A program made the translations under genes and the position numbers. The notes beneath the pieces were generated by a model, which was not told the DNA's origin, made no database searches, and saw nothing but the letters and a program-made list of their open reading frames with translations. Below are positions 12,308 to 20,774 of a stretch of DNA of 29,512 nt, one piece after another. Source of the DNA: a virus; IMG/VR virus record IMGVR_UViG_3300028800_002381, positions 1 through 29,512 of that record, one strand, 5' to 3'. Within the stretch, counting starts at the first letter, position 1. Every line of letters begins with the position of its first letter.

Positions 12308-13270
12308 CTATTCCACTGACGCCAAATACAATTGCGCTGTATCTTGGCTAACATTGGTTACCGTCATAGAATAAATAGTGGACATTCGAAGAAAGATACC
12401 TGGTTGTCGTACACATTGACAATTAGCTAAAGGATCGATTTCATTGCCACCCTGACCATTGATAACCATGGTAACTTTTTGATTTGATTCAAGATATACT
12501 AAAGATTGTGCGTCATAATAAAATGCAATTGCTTCTGTTAAAATAGGCCCTTCAACTGGCAAGACAGCGGTAGAAGAAAATTGTACCCACATATCGGTAA
12601 CCGCAGTAACAGTATAGGCGCCACGCGTTACGGGAGAGAAACCGCCAGTAATTAAAAGAGTATCGCCGGCCTGTACCCCTAGAGCACTAAAAATGTCTAT
12701 TTGTGAAGCAAATCCAGCACCTAGCGTATATGGACCTTCCGCAACCCCAAACGCATTTACAACACTAAAGCTGGTAGCTGTAAATGAGATAATTTGAAAT
12801 TGTCCCTGATTGGCGAGATTGAAAAGATTGCCTATTTGTACAAAATCCCCAACTTGAACGCCACCGCCCGTTAAATTGAACGGGGTACCACCGGTAGAGG
12901 TAAATGTGAGAACAGTACCGTTTAGGGTAGCTGTGACCTGCGTAGTGGCATCTGCACCGCTAGCCCGACTGGTTCTAAAGCCAGGGTTAGTTCCGCCGCT
13001 CCAGGTGAGCTGATAAGTCGTATTTTGGCCTGCAATAGGAGCCAAGGCAATCGAATATTCCGTGGTACCATCTTGTGTTAGCACTCTTGTGCCGTTGAAG
13101 AGAGTTCTAGTTTCTCCAGGGGCCAAAGAGAACTGAATGCTAGTTGGATTAGATATTGCTAAACTATTGGTTTCTCGAGTCCACCTAAAAGCAGATCTGG
13201 AAGGAGCATTGGAGGGATTTTGATCAGCATATGCGTTCAAATATATTAAGAAATTTAGTCGATCTGACAT
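12308..13270 (-). CDS. Beta-rich, glycine/threonine-rich structural protein
   Basis: The 320-residue protein is dominated by alternating Thr, Ser, Gly, Asn and hydrophobic residues, typical of beta-sandwich virion proteins such as head decoration, fibre or tail components. Two internal stretches have a similar pattern (VQVGDFVQIGNLFNLANQGQ, then VQAGDTLLITGGF), suggesting a repeated beta domain. Its N-terminus is helical (LNFLIYLNAYADQ). No enzyme motif. It is preceded by an 83-nt AT-rich gap without a clear promoter and AAGAGG before the ATG, and followed immediately by the portal gene. Confidence 0.65.
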   Translation of the reverse strand: MSDRLNFLIYLNAYADQNPSNAPSRSAFRWTRETNSLAISNPTSIQFSLAPGETRTLFNGTRVLTQDGTTEYSIALAPIAGQNTTYQLTWSGGTNPGFRTSRASGADATTQVTATLNGTVLTFTSTGGTPFNLTGGGVQVGDFVQIGNLFNLANQGQFQIISFTATSFSVVNAFGVAEGPYTLGAGFASQIDIFSALGVQAGDTLLITGGFSPVTRGAYTVTAVTDMWVQFSSTAVLPVEGPILTEAIAFYYDAQSLVYLESNQKVTMVINGQGGNEIDPLANCQCVRQPGIFLRMSTIYSMTVTNVSQDTAQLYLASVE

Positions 13271-13353
13271 CTTTGGCCTCTTTGAGATATAACTTAGTAT
13301 TAAGATTGCTTTAAAGACATATTTTTACATAAATTAATAATAAAATTAATAAG

Positions 13354-15231
13354 TTAGCTCGTGAAAAAAAATCCACCCTTCTTGTTAGTCGATATAGTAA
13401 TAGGTCCAGACCCTACCAGTTCTGCTATTTTTGCTTTCATCTGAGATTCATGTTGCGAGGCTACTGCTGCCTTAGCACGTGCCTCCGGGTCGTTGTGATC
13501 TATCTTTTGGCCGTTAATATCGATCCACGTATGCTCTGGCTTCTGAGGGCCTTTCACAGGGAAAACATTCTGTCCTATATAACGCAAGGAGTCACAAATA
13601 TCTGCTATACCACGGGCATCGTCGGGAGTTAAAGTTACATTACCTTGGCCATCCAATACGAATCTGTGTCTGGTTATCGCAGAAATTGCCTTTTTATTGC
13701 TTTCATTGGCGATTACTTTAAATTTTCTTATGCCATTGCCAGAAACTATCTTAGAACGTAATGCTTCGATGCCACCCAGAACATCTTTTGTAAATTTAGG
13801 ACATACCATTCCATTTTTTCTAAAAGATTTAATATGCGAGGGCATGGCTTGATCCGCATACCATTTATGGATTCTATACTTATCTCGAAAAGATTTAGCA
13901 ACTTCTAGTTGATCTGCGAATTCCATACCAGGAGCAGCGTAAGTCTCCATCAACCAGATCTCTCCATTTGGCAATAAAGCGGCTATACATATAACGAAAT
14001 CATGTGTATAACCAAAATCTACACCAGCATAAAATAAAACTCCTGCTTTTTTCATTTCATTAAGCAATGTAAGTTCTGTTACCGCCTGATTAGTAGGCCC
14101 CATAAAACTTTCAAATGCTTCTTTTAATGTAATTACGTTACCTTTTGTAGGACTAAATCTTGGATATACCAATCCAGTAGATCCTGGTTTCCAGCACATA
14201 AGTTGTGCTTCCGCCGAATCTGGATCGTTTTCTAGAAATGATTGAATGACAGTGGTAATTGGTTTATAAAACCCACCGGTTGCCTCTGGCGGCTTACTGG
14301 CCAATCTCATTTTGCATACCGGGAGAATGGGACATTTAATGCATCCTTCGTGTGCGTCTTTTACTAAATCCCATTTGAGCTTTTCTATTTCCGGCAGCAT
14401 AACGTGTTCTTCGGGAGACATTCTAAGAAGAGGTAAATTTTTACCGACGTAAATATCCTGTTTCGGACCGTTCGGTAAATGCCTAGTTTCTGGACATCGC
14501 TCAGTGACGTCAATAATATTCCAGTTCAAAATCTTGTAATTCATGGAGGGGGCTTGTTCAATAGCCTGTGCCATATTACCGAATGCATATTTACGAGTCG
14601 ACAGGTAAACCTTTACTCCATAAATACCTTTACTATAACTGACGATGTATTTACCTTCTTTCAGAGCAGCACCGTCAGCCAAATCCAATTCATCAAGGAA
14701 TAAAGCGTTAGCGTGCAAACTATTCATACCTTTTGGGGTACAAATGACAATTTTTATGAAAGGTCTCTTCTTTTGTGGGGTTTTGAATTTAAACAGGCGT
14801 TTATTTTGTGTGATGTTTTCCCAGCCAGCTTCTAACATAAGCGGTTCTACTGCATTTAGGAAACTATCAATGTAACCTAAGCCAACGGCAGCCTGATCTT
14901 CTGTGGCCGCAGCGTGACCAATGTCCAATTGAAAATGAAGCAATAAGAGAGTCTCTAAAATAGCAGTAGAGACAGTTTTCATGCCTTCACGGCAACTCAT
15001 CATCACATATCCGGGATTTTTATCTCCAGAATTGTCTCTGAAAGTTTTATACACTTGCCATATGGCGTCTAGGGGACTAGAGGTGCTGTCTGGATCTATT
15101 ACTTCGAGAGGAAGCTTAAGGTCGAGGAAAACAAACGCCCAATTTTTGACATCTTCGGCCGAATTTAATGGTCTAAATAGTTCTTTAGCGTATTCTATTT
15201 TTTCCGATTCGTTTAACTCGCTGAAATTCAT
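13354..15231 (-). CDS. Terminase large subunit (ATPase-nuclease packaging motor)
   Basis: The 625-residue TerL drives DNA into the head and cuts it. The ATPase domain shows a variant Walker A, SCREGMKT (79-86), Walker B LFLDELD with Asp180 and Glu181, and a coupling motif LSTRK (210-214). The nuclease domain (RNase H fold) shows AGVDFGYTHD with Asp405, WYADQ with Asp460, and ICDSLRYIG with Asp547. Between them a cysteine group (C297, C300, C306, perhaps with C246) could bind zinc or an iron-sulfur cluster, which is unusual for TerL. It overlaps the upstream small gene by 47 nt. No clear terminase small subunit is adjacent; the HTH protein at 22750-23436 is a candidate. Confidence 0.92.
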   Translation of the reverse strand: MNFSELNESEKIEYAKELFRPLNSAEDVKNWAFVFLDLKLPLEVIDPDSTSSPLDAIWQVYKTFRDNSGDKNPGYVMMSCREGMKTVSTAILETLLLLHFQLDIGHAAATEDQAAVGLGYIDSFLNAVEPLMLEAGWENITQNKRLFKFKTPQKKRPFIKIVICTPKGMNSLHANALFLDELDLADGAALKEGKYIVSYSKGIYGVKVYLSTRKYAFGNMAQAIEQAPSMNYKILNWNIIDVTERCPETRHLPNGPKQDIYVGKNLPLLRMSPEEHVMLPEIEKLKWDLVKDAHEGCIKCPILPVCKMRLASKPPEATGGFYKPITTVIQSFLENDPDSAEAQLMCWKPGSTGLVYPRFSPTKGNVITLKEAFESFMGPTNQAVTELTLLNEMKKAGVLFYAGVDFGYTHDFVICIAALLPNGEIWLMETYAAPGMEFADQLEVAKSFRDKYRIHKWYADQAMPSHIKSFRKNGMVCPKFTKDVLGGIEALRSKIVSGNGIRKFKVIANESNKKAISAITRHRFVLDGQGNVTLTPDDARGIADICDSLRYIGQNVFPVKGPQKPEHTWIDINGQKIDHNDPEARAKAAVASQHESQMKAKIAELVGSGPITISTNKKGGFFFTS

Positions 15232-15391
15232 CTAAGGTTATCCCAAAACTACACCGTTTACACTTTTTATGCGTATAACGAGTAGGTGTAAAACTAGCCC
15301 ATCTATCTTTTGCCACAAAAATATAAATTTTATATTTATGAAAACCTAAATGACAGGCAAAAAATCCAATAAACCATCTTAATAATTGCAT
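15185..15391 (-). CDS. Small Cys/His protein overlapping the TerL start
   Basis: This encodes 68 residues, very basic at the C-terminus. FFACHLGFHKYK near residues 10-21 and KKCKRCS near residues 42-48 give a possible Cys/His-CxxC metal site, similar in layout to the tiny protein at 7915-8028. Its last 47 nt overlap the TerL gene in another frame. It starts 14 nt after the chaperonin stop. No family is confirmed. Confidence 0.55.
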   Translation of the reverse strand: MQLLRWFIGFFACHLGFHKYKIYIFVAKDRWASFTPTRYTHKKCKRCSFGITLDEFQRVKRIGKNRIR

Positions 15392-15405
15392 TAATTAAGA
15401 TTGGC

Positions 15406-17178
15406 TCAGGCGCGATTGTTGGCCTCGTTAACAAACTGATTTGGATCTTCCGTAGCTCGCATGTATTCTGAATCTGCACGTGCTTCGGAGCGCTCAAAAA
15501 CATCATCTCTGGGATAACAAACGAGTCCTCCGCATGTTCCTAGAACAGAAGCAATGCTTACCGCATTACTAAGCGATTCTGCCACCGCCTTAGTGGCATC
15601 AAAAACACCAACCTCTTCTGCTTTGCCATATTTTTGATTTTCTACATCATAAACTACATCGGGAGACTCTATAAGTCTACTAATTACATTTTCAATTTCA
15701 TCGGAATTGTAACCCGCATTATCTAGTAATTTTTCAGGAAGAGCTAGTAGTGAAGGCGCCAATACATCCCTGATAGGATTTCCTTCCGAATATTCTTGCA
15801 GCAGCTTAACGGCCAAGTCAATAGCTAGCCTACATCCGCCCGGAACCGCCCCGTGAGCAATGGCCGATCTAACTGCACACACGGCGTCTTCGCATCGATC
15901 GTGAGCTTCCTTGAGTTCACCATTGGAACCACCGTATATGGTGAGCTTTGCAATGCCATTGGTAATTTTGCCCAGACGTTCATCGAGAAGAATTTTTTCT
16001 GCCTGACTTTCTGCATTCAATTTCATAGTTTTTAATTCTTCTGCTCTCACCTCAACATTCACTGGTTCTGGGTTTCCAATAACCGTAGAACGAAATCGAT
16101 ATGCTTCGAAGCTATCCATTCCACGACCCAAATCGTCTAGGGTTGCAGTATTTATCTGGTCTTTTAGGCCAAAAACTTTAGCTCCAGTAAATGCACCAAG
16201 ATCGTATAAAAAATGGGTTTCACTATTTAGAAATTGTGCCCTAAAAGTAATCATCGGAAGCACATTCATTGTATTTGGATTAGAAAAATTAAATGCTAAT
16301 TGCGTGAGAACATTTTCACTAAATCCATGGGCTACAATAACAAGATTTTTGTAATCACTGTTCCCTTCTTCAATATATTTCTTGCCCAATGCCTCCATAA
16401 GTGGCATAAATGCAATTAAGTCGTTTACATTGCCATCATAGAGGAGAAATAGCGGCTTTTCTAGATAACATCTTTGATTAGCCTGATCATTAATAAATGC
16501 AGTATGTAATTTGCCAATCGATTCCTCAAATCCAACTGGAATTGGGAAACCATCAATTCTTTCTACTTCGTAATGTTTTTTTCCACTTAGTTCACGAATA
16601 GTTACATGTGACGCGTCTCCGTACCCTATCTCTTCGAATGCCTTTATAACCGCATCCGCCATGTCAGAATCGCCGTTGGCGCTGATCTGTGCCACCATCT
16701 TCAGAATGTCTTTGTTGTCCTCATCTACCGGAATGCTTCTAGAATGGATATAGGGAAGTAATATTTGCTCAGTTACTTTAGTAATTTCTCGTGCAGCTTT
16801 TTGAGGACTATATTTTGGATTTTTTTCACAAAATTCAAATAGATTCTTTATAATATTATACGCTAGAAGTGTAGCGGTAGTAGTTCCATCACCGGCTTCG
16901 GTTGCCGTACGCTGTGCGGTATCACGTGCCGATTCGATAATGAGATGTTCATAGGGATCTCGTGCGCCTAAAGATTTGAAAATGGTCACTCCGTCTTTAG
17001 TAAGTTTGTTTGGAAGACCTGGGTAGTCAGATTCGATCAATGTCACCTTACCTCCGGGGCCAAGGGACGATCCCACAATGTCAGATACTCTTTGCATAGT
17101 GCTAAGTACCTTATTTTTAAGAAATTCTTTGTTGCATTCAAACATTTTGGATGAATCTTTAGCTTTTCGATGGGCCAC
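15406..17178 (-). CDS. GroEL-like chaperonin, divergent phage type
   Basis: The 590-residue protein (GroEL is 548) keeps the equatorial ATPase signatures: SLGPGGKVTLIE (38-49), TKDGVTI with Asp62, AGDGTTTATLL with Asp97, CEDAVCAVRSAIAHGAVPGG (matching the GroEL block with the hydrolysis Asp398), and VFDATKAVAESLSNAVSIAS near the end. The apical region is highly divergent, and the C-terminus lacks the GGM repeats. It should form a ring that folds phage proteins, perhaps capsid subunits, given its place at the head of the structural module. The start codon is GTG with AGGAG 6 nt upstream. No GroES-like gene lies in the window. Phage GroEL homologues are known from Pseudomonas phage EL. Confidence 0.93.
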   Translation of the reverse strand: MAHRKAKDSSKMFECNKEFLKNKVLSTMQRVSDIVGSSLGPGGKVTLIESDYPGLPNKLTKDGVTIFKSLGARDPYEHLIIESARDTAQRTATEAGDGTTTATLLAYNIIKNLFEFCEKNPKYSPQKAAREITKVTEQILLPYIHSRSIPVDEDNKDILKMVAQISANGDSDMADAVIKAFEEIGYGDASHVTIRELSGKKHYEVERIDGFPIPVGFEESIGKLHTAFINDQANQRCYLEKPLFLLYDGNVNDLIAFMPLMEALGKKYIEEGNSDYKNLVIVAHGFSENVLTQLAFNFSNPNTMNVLPMITFRAQFLNSETHFLYDLGAFTGAKVFGLKDQINTATLDDLGRGMDSFEAYRFRSTVIGNPEPVNVEVRAEELKTMKLNAESQAEKILLDERLGKITNGIAKLTIYGGSNGELKEAHDRCEDAVCAVRSAIAHGAVPGGCRLAIDLAVKLLQEYSEGNPIRDVLAPSLLALPEKLLDNAGYNSDEIENVISRLIESPDVVYDVENQKYGKAEEVGVFDATKAVAESLSNAVSIASVLGTCGGLVCYPRDDVFERSEARADSEYMRATEDPNQFVNEANNRA

Positions 17179-17210
17179 AATTATCTCCTAGATTGCATTT
17201 ATCTTTCCCT

Positions 17211-17220
17211 TGATATATCA
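17211..17220. promoter_or_regulatory. Palindromic extended -10 box between divergent modules
   Basis: TGATATATCA is a perfect palindrome, so both strands read TGA-TATATC. Rightward, the start would fall near 17226, overlapping the first codons of the next gene; leftward near 17205, giving a 27-nt leader with AGGAG for the chaperonin. Rightward, TTGCAT at 17193-17198 is a possible -35, 15 nt from the box. Confidence 0.5.
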
Positions 17221-17221
17221 T

Positions 17222-17497
17222 ATGTTAGTGGACTATAGTATATTCAAAGTTGGAGATAAAGTGATATGTACCCGTGTACACGATTTCATCGGTAGCGGTT
17301 GTCCGTCTGAAGAATCAATTCCGGGATGTGAGAATTTAATACCCATAATAGGTAAAATTTATACGGTATCACAAATCCACATATGTTTTATAGCGTTAGA
17401 GGAAATTCCAGGTTGGACCTGGTGTAATGTGGAATTTCAGCATATATTAGAAGAAATGCCAGAGTATACAAACTTTTGGGACAGCGTGGCAGAATGA
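17222..17497 (+). CDS. Phage hypothetical protein, SH3-like barrel pattern
   Basis: This encodes 91 residues from the ATG at 17222; a GTG at 17228 is equally possible and would lie 2 nt after the predicted transcription start, giving a leaderless message. FKVGDKVICTR, then a Gly/Pro-rich loop, IIGKIYTVSQI and IPGWTWCNVEFQHI follow the pattern of short phage proteins thought to adopt an SH3-like barrel. Function unknown. Its stop overlaps the next start (ATGA). Confidence 0.65.
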   Translation: MLVDYSIFKVGDKVICTRVHDFIGSGCPSEESIPGCENLIPIIGKIYTVSQIHICFIALEEIPGWTWCNVEFQHILEEMPEYTNFWDSVAE

Positions 17498-17844
17498 AAA
17501 ATTCAATATATGATGACATCAGAGACGGCCTTAATTCAAATTTTCCTCTATGTTGTATTGTCTATTTTTTAGTCAGATGTAAAATATCTAGTCGTACCGG
17601 TTATTTTCTGCGTGGTTTTCACGAGAGTGGTAAGGGACGACACATATTTTGCCCATTTCATATGTTTAGAAAGATAAAACCTTATTATAATTGTCCAAAT
17701 AATGCTTGCAATTTATATGATCCAAATTATCACGGTATTGCTGTAAATTTGAAACATTTTCAATGGATGCAGTATGGAAAGAAACTTTGCAACAAATGTG
17801 GTGGCAAAATGAAAAAACGCATTTACGCAAAGTTAACGAAATGA
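17494..17844 (+). CDS. Cysteine-rich hypothetical protein
   Basis: I use the ATG at 17494, giving 116 basic residues. The C-terminal half has C-x4-C (CPNNAC, about residues 69-74) and CNKCGGK (about 101-107), and earlier cysteines occur in pairs (LCCIV), suggesting a zinc-binding fold. No ribosome-binding site is seen, so it probably depends on coupling to the preceding gene. Its stop overlaps the helicase start. Confidence 0.55.
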   Translation: MKNSIYDDIRDGLNSNFPLCCIVYFLVRCKISSRTGYFLRGFHESGKGRHIFCPFHMFRKIKPYYNCPNNACNLYDPNYHGIAVNLKHFQWMQYGKKLCNKCGGKMKKRIYAKLTK

Positions 17845-19343
17845 AAATTACCACTATACATCCTTCCAAAGCTATAGTCGAAGCTAACTATGAAGAGTTG
17901 GCAATTCTGAAACAGAAATTAACCTATACTAATACTGCCGTTGTCCATGATACAAAGCGTCACTATAACAATTTCTGGATGCGCAGCAAAAATCCAGAGA
18001 AATGGCAAACAACCCTAGATGAACTTAAAAAACGTGCCAAGCGGACATTGGTATTCGAGGATAATGGTCAGGTTTGGATTAGGCCAGGAAACATTCCCTA
18101 TTTATCGTCACTAAATCCAATTAGTGACAATAATTTGACATATCCAGTCCCGAAAAAGGTGGCGTGGAAGAAGATGCTACCGTTCAAGCTTCATCCATAT
18201 CAGGAAGAAAGCTGGAAGCGCTTGTTAGAAATAAAACATGGAAATGTTGAACTCTGCACGGGCGCTGGTAAATCGGCGATTATATTACAGATTTGTAGAG
18301 AAACTGGATTTAGATCGGCAATTATAGCTCCCTCAAAAAGTATCTTCAATGAACTACTGGAAAAATTCGAACATCATTTTGGTAAAAACATGGTTGGTAG
18401 ATTTGGGGATGGGAAGAAAGTGCTCGGAAAGCGCTTCACCATTTGTATTAGCGATTCCATAACCAATATTAAGCCTGACACCGAAGAATGGGACTTCTTT
18501 TCTTCATTAGAATGTATGTTAGTAGATGAGTCCCACACCTTTGGAGCAGAGACCTTGGAGGACATATGCTACGGCGTTTTATCTGACATCCCCTATCGTT
18601 TCTTCTTCTCGGGCACCCAGACACGTGGAGATGGTGGAGTAACGCTGTTACAATCGATTATTGGCCAAACCGTACATACTTTAACAACGAAACAGGCCGT
18701 GGAGGGTGGCTATATCTGTCCACACGAATATCGCATCGTGTCAATTGAATCTTCCAATCCTAATTTCAATGATTCTGATGCCCTGGCTATGAAAAGGGCG
18801 CACTTTTTGAAAAATCGCAATATATGCGCTTTTGTAGCTAAATTGGCTAATGCAGAAGCGACGACCAGGCGACGACAAACTCTTGTTTTAGTTGAAGAAT
18901 TAGAACAAATTGCTATGCTTCTCCCCCTATTGAAAGTGCCGACCGCTATTGCCCACAGCGAGAAGAAACCGCAAAGGCTATTGGAGCTTGGTATACCTAA
19001 AGTGGATACTACAGAAAGCGTTGATCTGTTTAATCAAAGCAAGGCGATGATACTTATCGGTACTAGTTGTATTGCAACCGGTACCAACATATATCCCGTC
19101 CATAACTGCATTAACTGGGCCGGAGGAGCCTCAATTATCAAAACAAAACAGGGGGCCGTAGGACGCTCTGTACGTCTAGATACTCAAAATCCTTACCATA
19201 ACCTGTGCGAGCCAAAGCCCAAAGCCATTATCTGGGACTTTAATGTATTCGATATTCCGATCATGGTTCGTCACCTAGAAGAACGCTTATTGTGTTACGC
19301 TGATTCTGGTTCTGAAATTAGACAGATTAAATTGCCCAAATAA
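17841..19343 (+). CDS. SF2 helicase, UvsW-like
   Basis: The 500-residue protein (ATG at 17841, overlapping the previous stop) is a superfamily 2 helicase or translocase. LHPYQEE (117-123) resembles motif Ia/Q, Walker A is CTGAGKSA (139-146), motif II is VDESH (DESH at 229-232), motif III is FFSGT (255-259), and the second RecA domain has SCIATGTNIYPV and QGAVGRSVR with the arginine finger. The order matches T4 UvsW, which unwinds branched DNA during recombination-dependent replication. About 110 N-terminal residues form an extra domain. It heads the replication and recombination block that contains SbcCD-like and RuvC-like genes. Confidence 0.9.
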   Translation: MKITTIHPSKAIVEANYEELAILKQKLTYTNTAVVHDTKRHYNNFWMRSKNPEKWQTTLDELKKRAKRTLVFEDNGQVWIRPGNIPYLSSLNPISDNNLTYPVPKKVAWKKMLPFKLHPYQEESWKRLLEIKHGNVELCTGAGKSAIILQICRETGFRSAIIAPSKSIFNELLEKFEHHFGKNMVGRFGDGKKVLGKRFTICISDSITNIKPDTEEWDFFSSLECMLVDESHTFGAETLEDICYGVLSDIPYRFFFSGTQTRGDGGVTLLQSIIGQTVHTLTTKQAVEGGYICPHEYRIVSIESSNPNFNDSDALAMKRAHFLKNRNICAFVAKLANAEATTRRRQTLVLVEELEQIAMLLPLLKVPTAIAHSEKKPQRLLELGIPKVDTTESVDLFNQSKAMILIGTSCIATGTNIYPVHNCINWAGGASIIKTKQGAVGRSVRLDTQNPYHNLCEPKPKAIIWDFNVFDIPIMVRHLEERLLCYADSGSEIRQIKLPK

Positions 19344-19363
19344 ATCCCTATGATATACATAGG
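19332..19363 (+). promoter_or_regulatory. Promoter and palindrome ahead of the sigma-like gene
   Basis: TTGCCC (19332-19337), 16-nt spacer, TATACA (19354-19359) preceded by TGA. The predicted start (about 19366) is one base before the ATG at 19367. A perfect inverted repeat, CCTATG-ATATA-CATAGG (19347-19363), spans the -10 box and could be an operator. Confidence 0.6.
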
Positions 19364-19366
19364 AAT

Positions 19367-20401
19367 ATGGGAAAGTCCAACAAACGTTTTGAATTTGATA
19401 GTAGTTTTTATGTCCTGGCTGGCGAAATTACTAGGGCCCTAGAAGAAAATAAAAAAGACGGTACTACTCAACAAGAACAAGTTGAAGAGTTGCTGGATGC
19501 TGAGAACAAATTCAAATTACACATAATGAAATACAAAGCTTCTACTTGGGTTTACGAGGCTTTTTGGCAGAAAGTGTGTATTGAAAATAAAAATATTTTA
19601 AGTGCGCGTCCATATTTTCGTGAATCGGCCATCACATTTAGTAAAAAAATTACCCCCGCCATTAAAGCTACAGATATTGAGACGTTAAAAACATTTAATG
19701 TTAATTATCAACTTATTAAATTTATAAAAGATAACTGGAAAGGTAAATGGGATGATAAAATGGAAAAACTTTTCCAGCGCGTATTTGTAGCGCGTACAAA
19801 ACTTATTCAGAATAACATGCCCTTAGCTGTTAATCGTGCAAAACTTTTTTATAGAAAAACTCCAAAAAGTCATTTAACTCTTATAGACATGATTGGCATT
19901 TGCGCCATGGGGTTGGCTGCGGGTGTTGACAAATGGAATGGTCCCTATTCTCCTGTATTTCGCTCAGTTTGCATCGGCCGTATGGTTGGAAACCTCATAG
20001 ACTCATATTCAGAAACGATGCTTCATTTTTACCCCAGTGACAAAAGGATATTGTATAAAGCACATACTTTACGTAGTCGTAAAAGTATTGATGATGTAAA
20101 AGAGCTTACTGAAGCCGTAAAAGATGCCTTTAAAGAAGATGCTAAAGAAGGCAAGAGCATTCCTAAAAATAAGATCGACGTGGGCGAACTTAGTTCATTA
20201 ATGCAAGCAGCCAGCATTGTTAGTGCGGATGCCACAGTAAATGACGAAGGTTTTGGTGTTTATAGCTTCACAGTAGATGAGAAACAAGATATTGAACAGG
20301 AATATGTAGACAAAGAAGCTACCGACAAAATGTTGGAATTAGCAAAAAAGCTTCCCGTGTTATATAGAAAAGTATTGCGTTTAAAAGGCGTCAAGATATA
20401 A
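19367..20401 (+). CDS. Sigma-70-like factor lacking the region 4.2 helix-turn-helix
   Basis: The 344-residue protein resembles a sigma factor. Residues 149-215 fit region 2, which binds core RNA polymerase and the -10 element: NNMPLAVNRAKLFYRK, then LTLIDMIGICAMGLAAGVDKW, then FRSVCIGRMVGNLID. Region 3 probably spans about 220-300. At the C-terminus AKKLPVLYRKVLRLKG (326-341) looks like region 4.1, but the protein stops at 344, before the helix-turn-helix that reads the -35. About 110 N-terminal residues are of unknown fold. It should redirect host polymerase to phage promoters with extended -10 boxes. The predicted message is leaderless; an AGGA lies only 3 nt from the ATG, too close for a normal ribosome-binding site. 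Confidence 0.75.
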   Translation: MGKSNKRFEFDSSFYVLAGEITRALEENKKDGTTQQEQVEELLDAENKFKLHIMKYKASTWVYEAFWQKVCIENKNILSARPYFRESAITFSKKITPAIKATDIETLKTFNVNYQLIKFIKDNWKGKWDDKMEKLFQRVFVARTKLIQNNMPLAVNRAKLFYRKTPKSHLTLIDMIGICAMGLAAGVDKWNGPYSPVFRSVCIGRMVGNLIDSYSETMLHFYPSDKRILYKAHTLRSRKSIDDVKELTEAVKDAFKEDAKEGKSIPKNKIDVGELSSLMQAASIVSADATVNDEGFGVYSFTVDEKQDIEQEYVDKEATDKMLELAKKLPVLYRKVLRLKGVKI

Positions 20402-20411
20402 TGGAGATACT

Positions 20412-20774
20412 ATGAAACTTGGTGAAATTGACGACTGTTTAATCTACCTTAACGCCACTTCTTCTCTTAACAATCGATTGATTGTTGAGAAGTATGTAAA
20501 GGGCGAAATTCGTGCTAAAGAACGAAATGGTTTTGCCTTAATTGATCAGAAAACCCAAGTTAAAGGGCTAAAAATTCTAGCAGACGCTATTTTGAATAAC
20601 AATGTTTTGATTCGTAAGGGTTCCACTGCCTATATTAAGGAAGAGGCGCTTCACACTGCTGCTTGGGCACAAAAAGCCCTAGAATCTGATGCTATTTCTG
20701 TTCCTTTCCTAATTGTTGATTTGTCCCAAGTAGAGTTCATTAAACCCCATAAAGTTGGGTCGGAGAATGACTAA
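20412..20774 (+). CDS. Hypothetical 120-residue protein
   Basis: A good ribosome-binding site (GGAGAT) stands before the ATG, 10 nt after the sigma-like gene, so the two are probably co-transcribed. The sequence alternates helices and strands (LGEIDDCLIYLNATSSLNNR, later LKILADAILNNNVLIRKG) and ends in a beta segment (FLIVDLSQVEFIKP). No motif is recognised. A role beside the sigma factor (co-activator or anti-sigma) is possible from position alone. Confidence 0.65.
   Translation: MKLGEIDDCLIYLNATSSLNNRLIVEKYVKGEIRAKERNGFALIDQKTQVKGLKILADAILNNNVLIRKGSTAYIKEEALHTAAWAQKALESDAISVPFLIVDLSQVEFIKPHKVGSEND

Noticed and set aside
13271-13353. Late-promoter-like AT-rich gap upstream of the structural gene
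   Set aside because: Many TA-rich hexamers but no TGA-extended box or -35 at a proper distance; composition alone could produce them.
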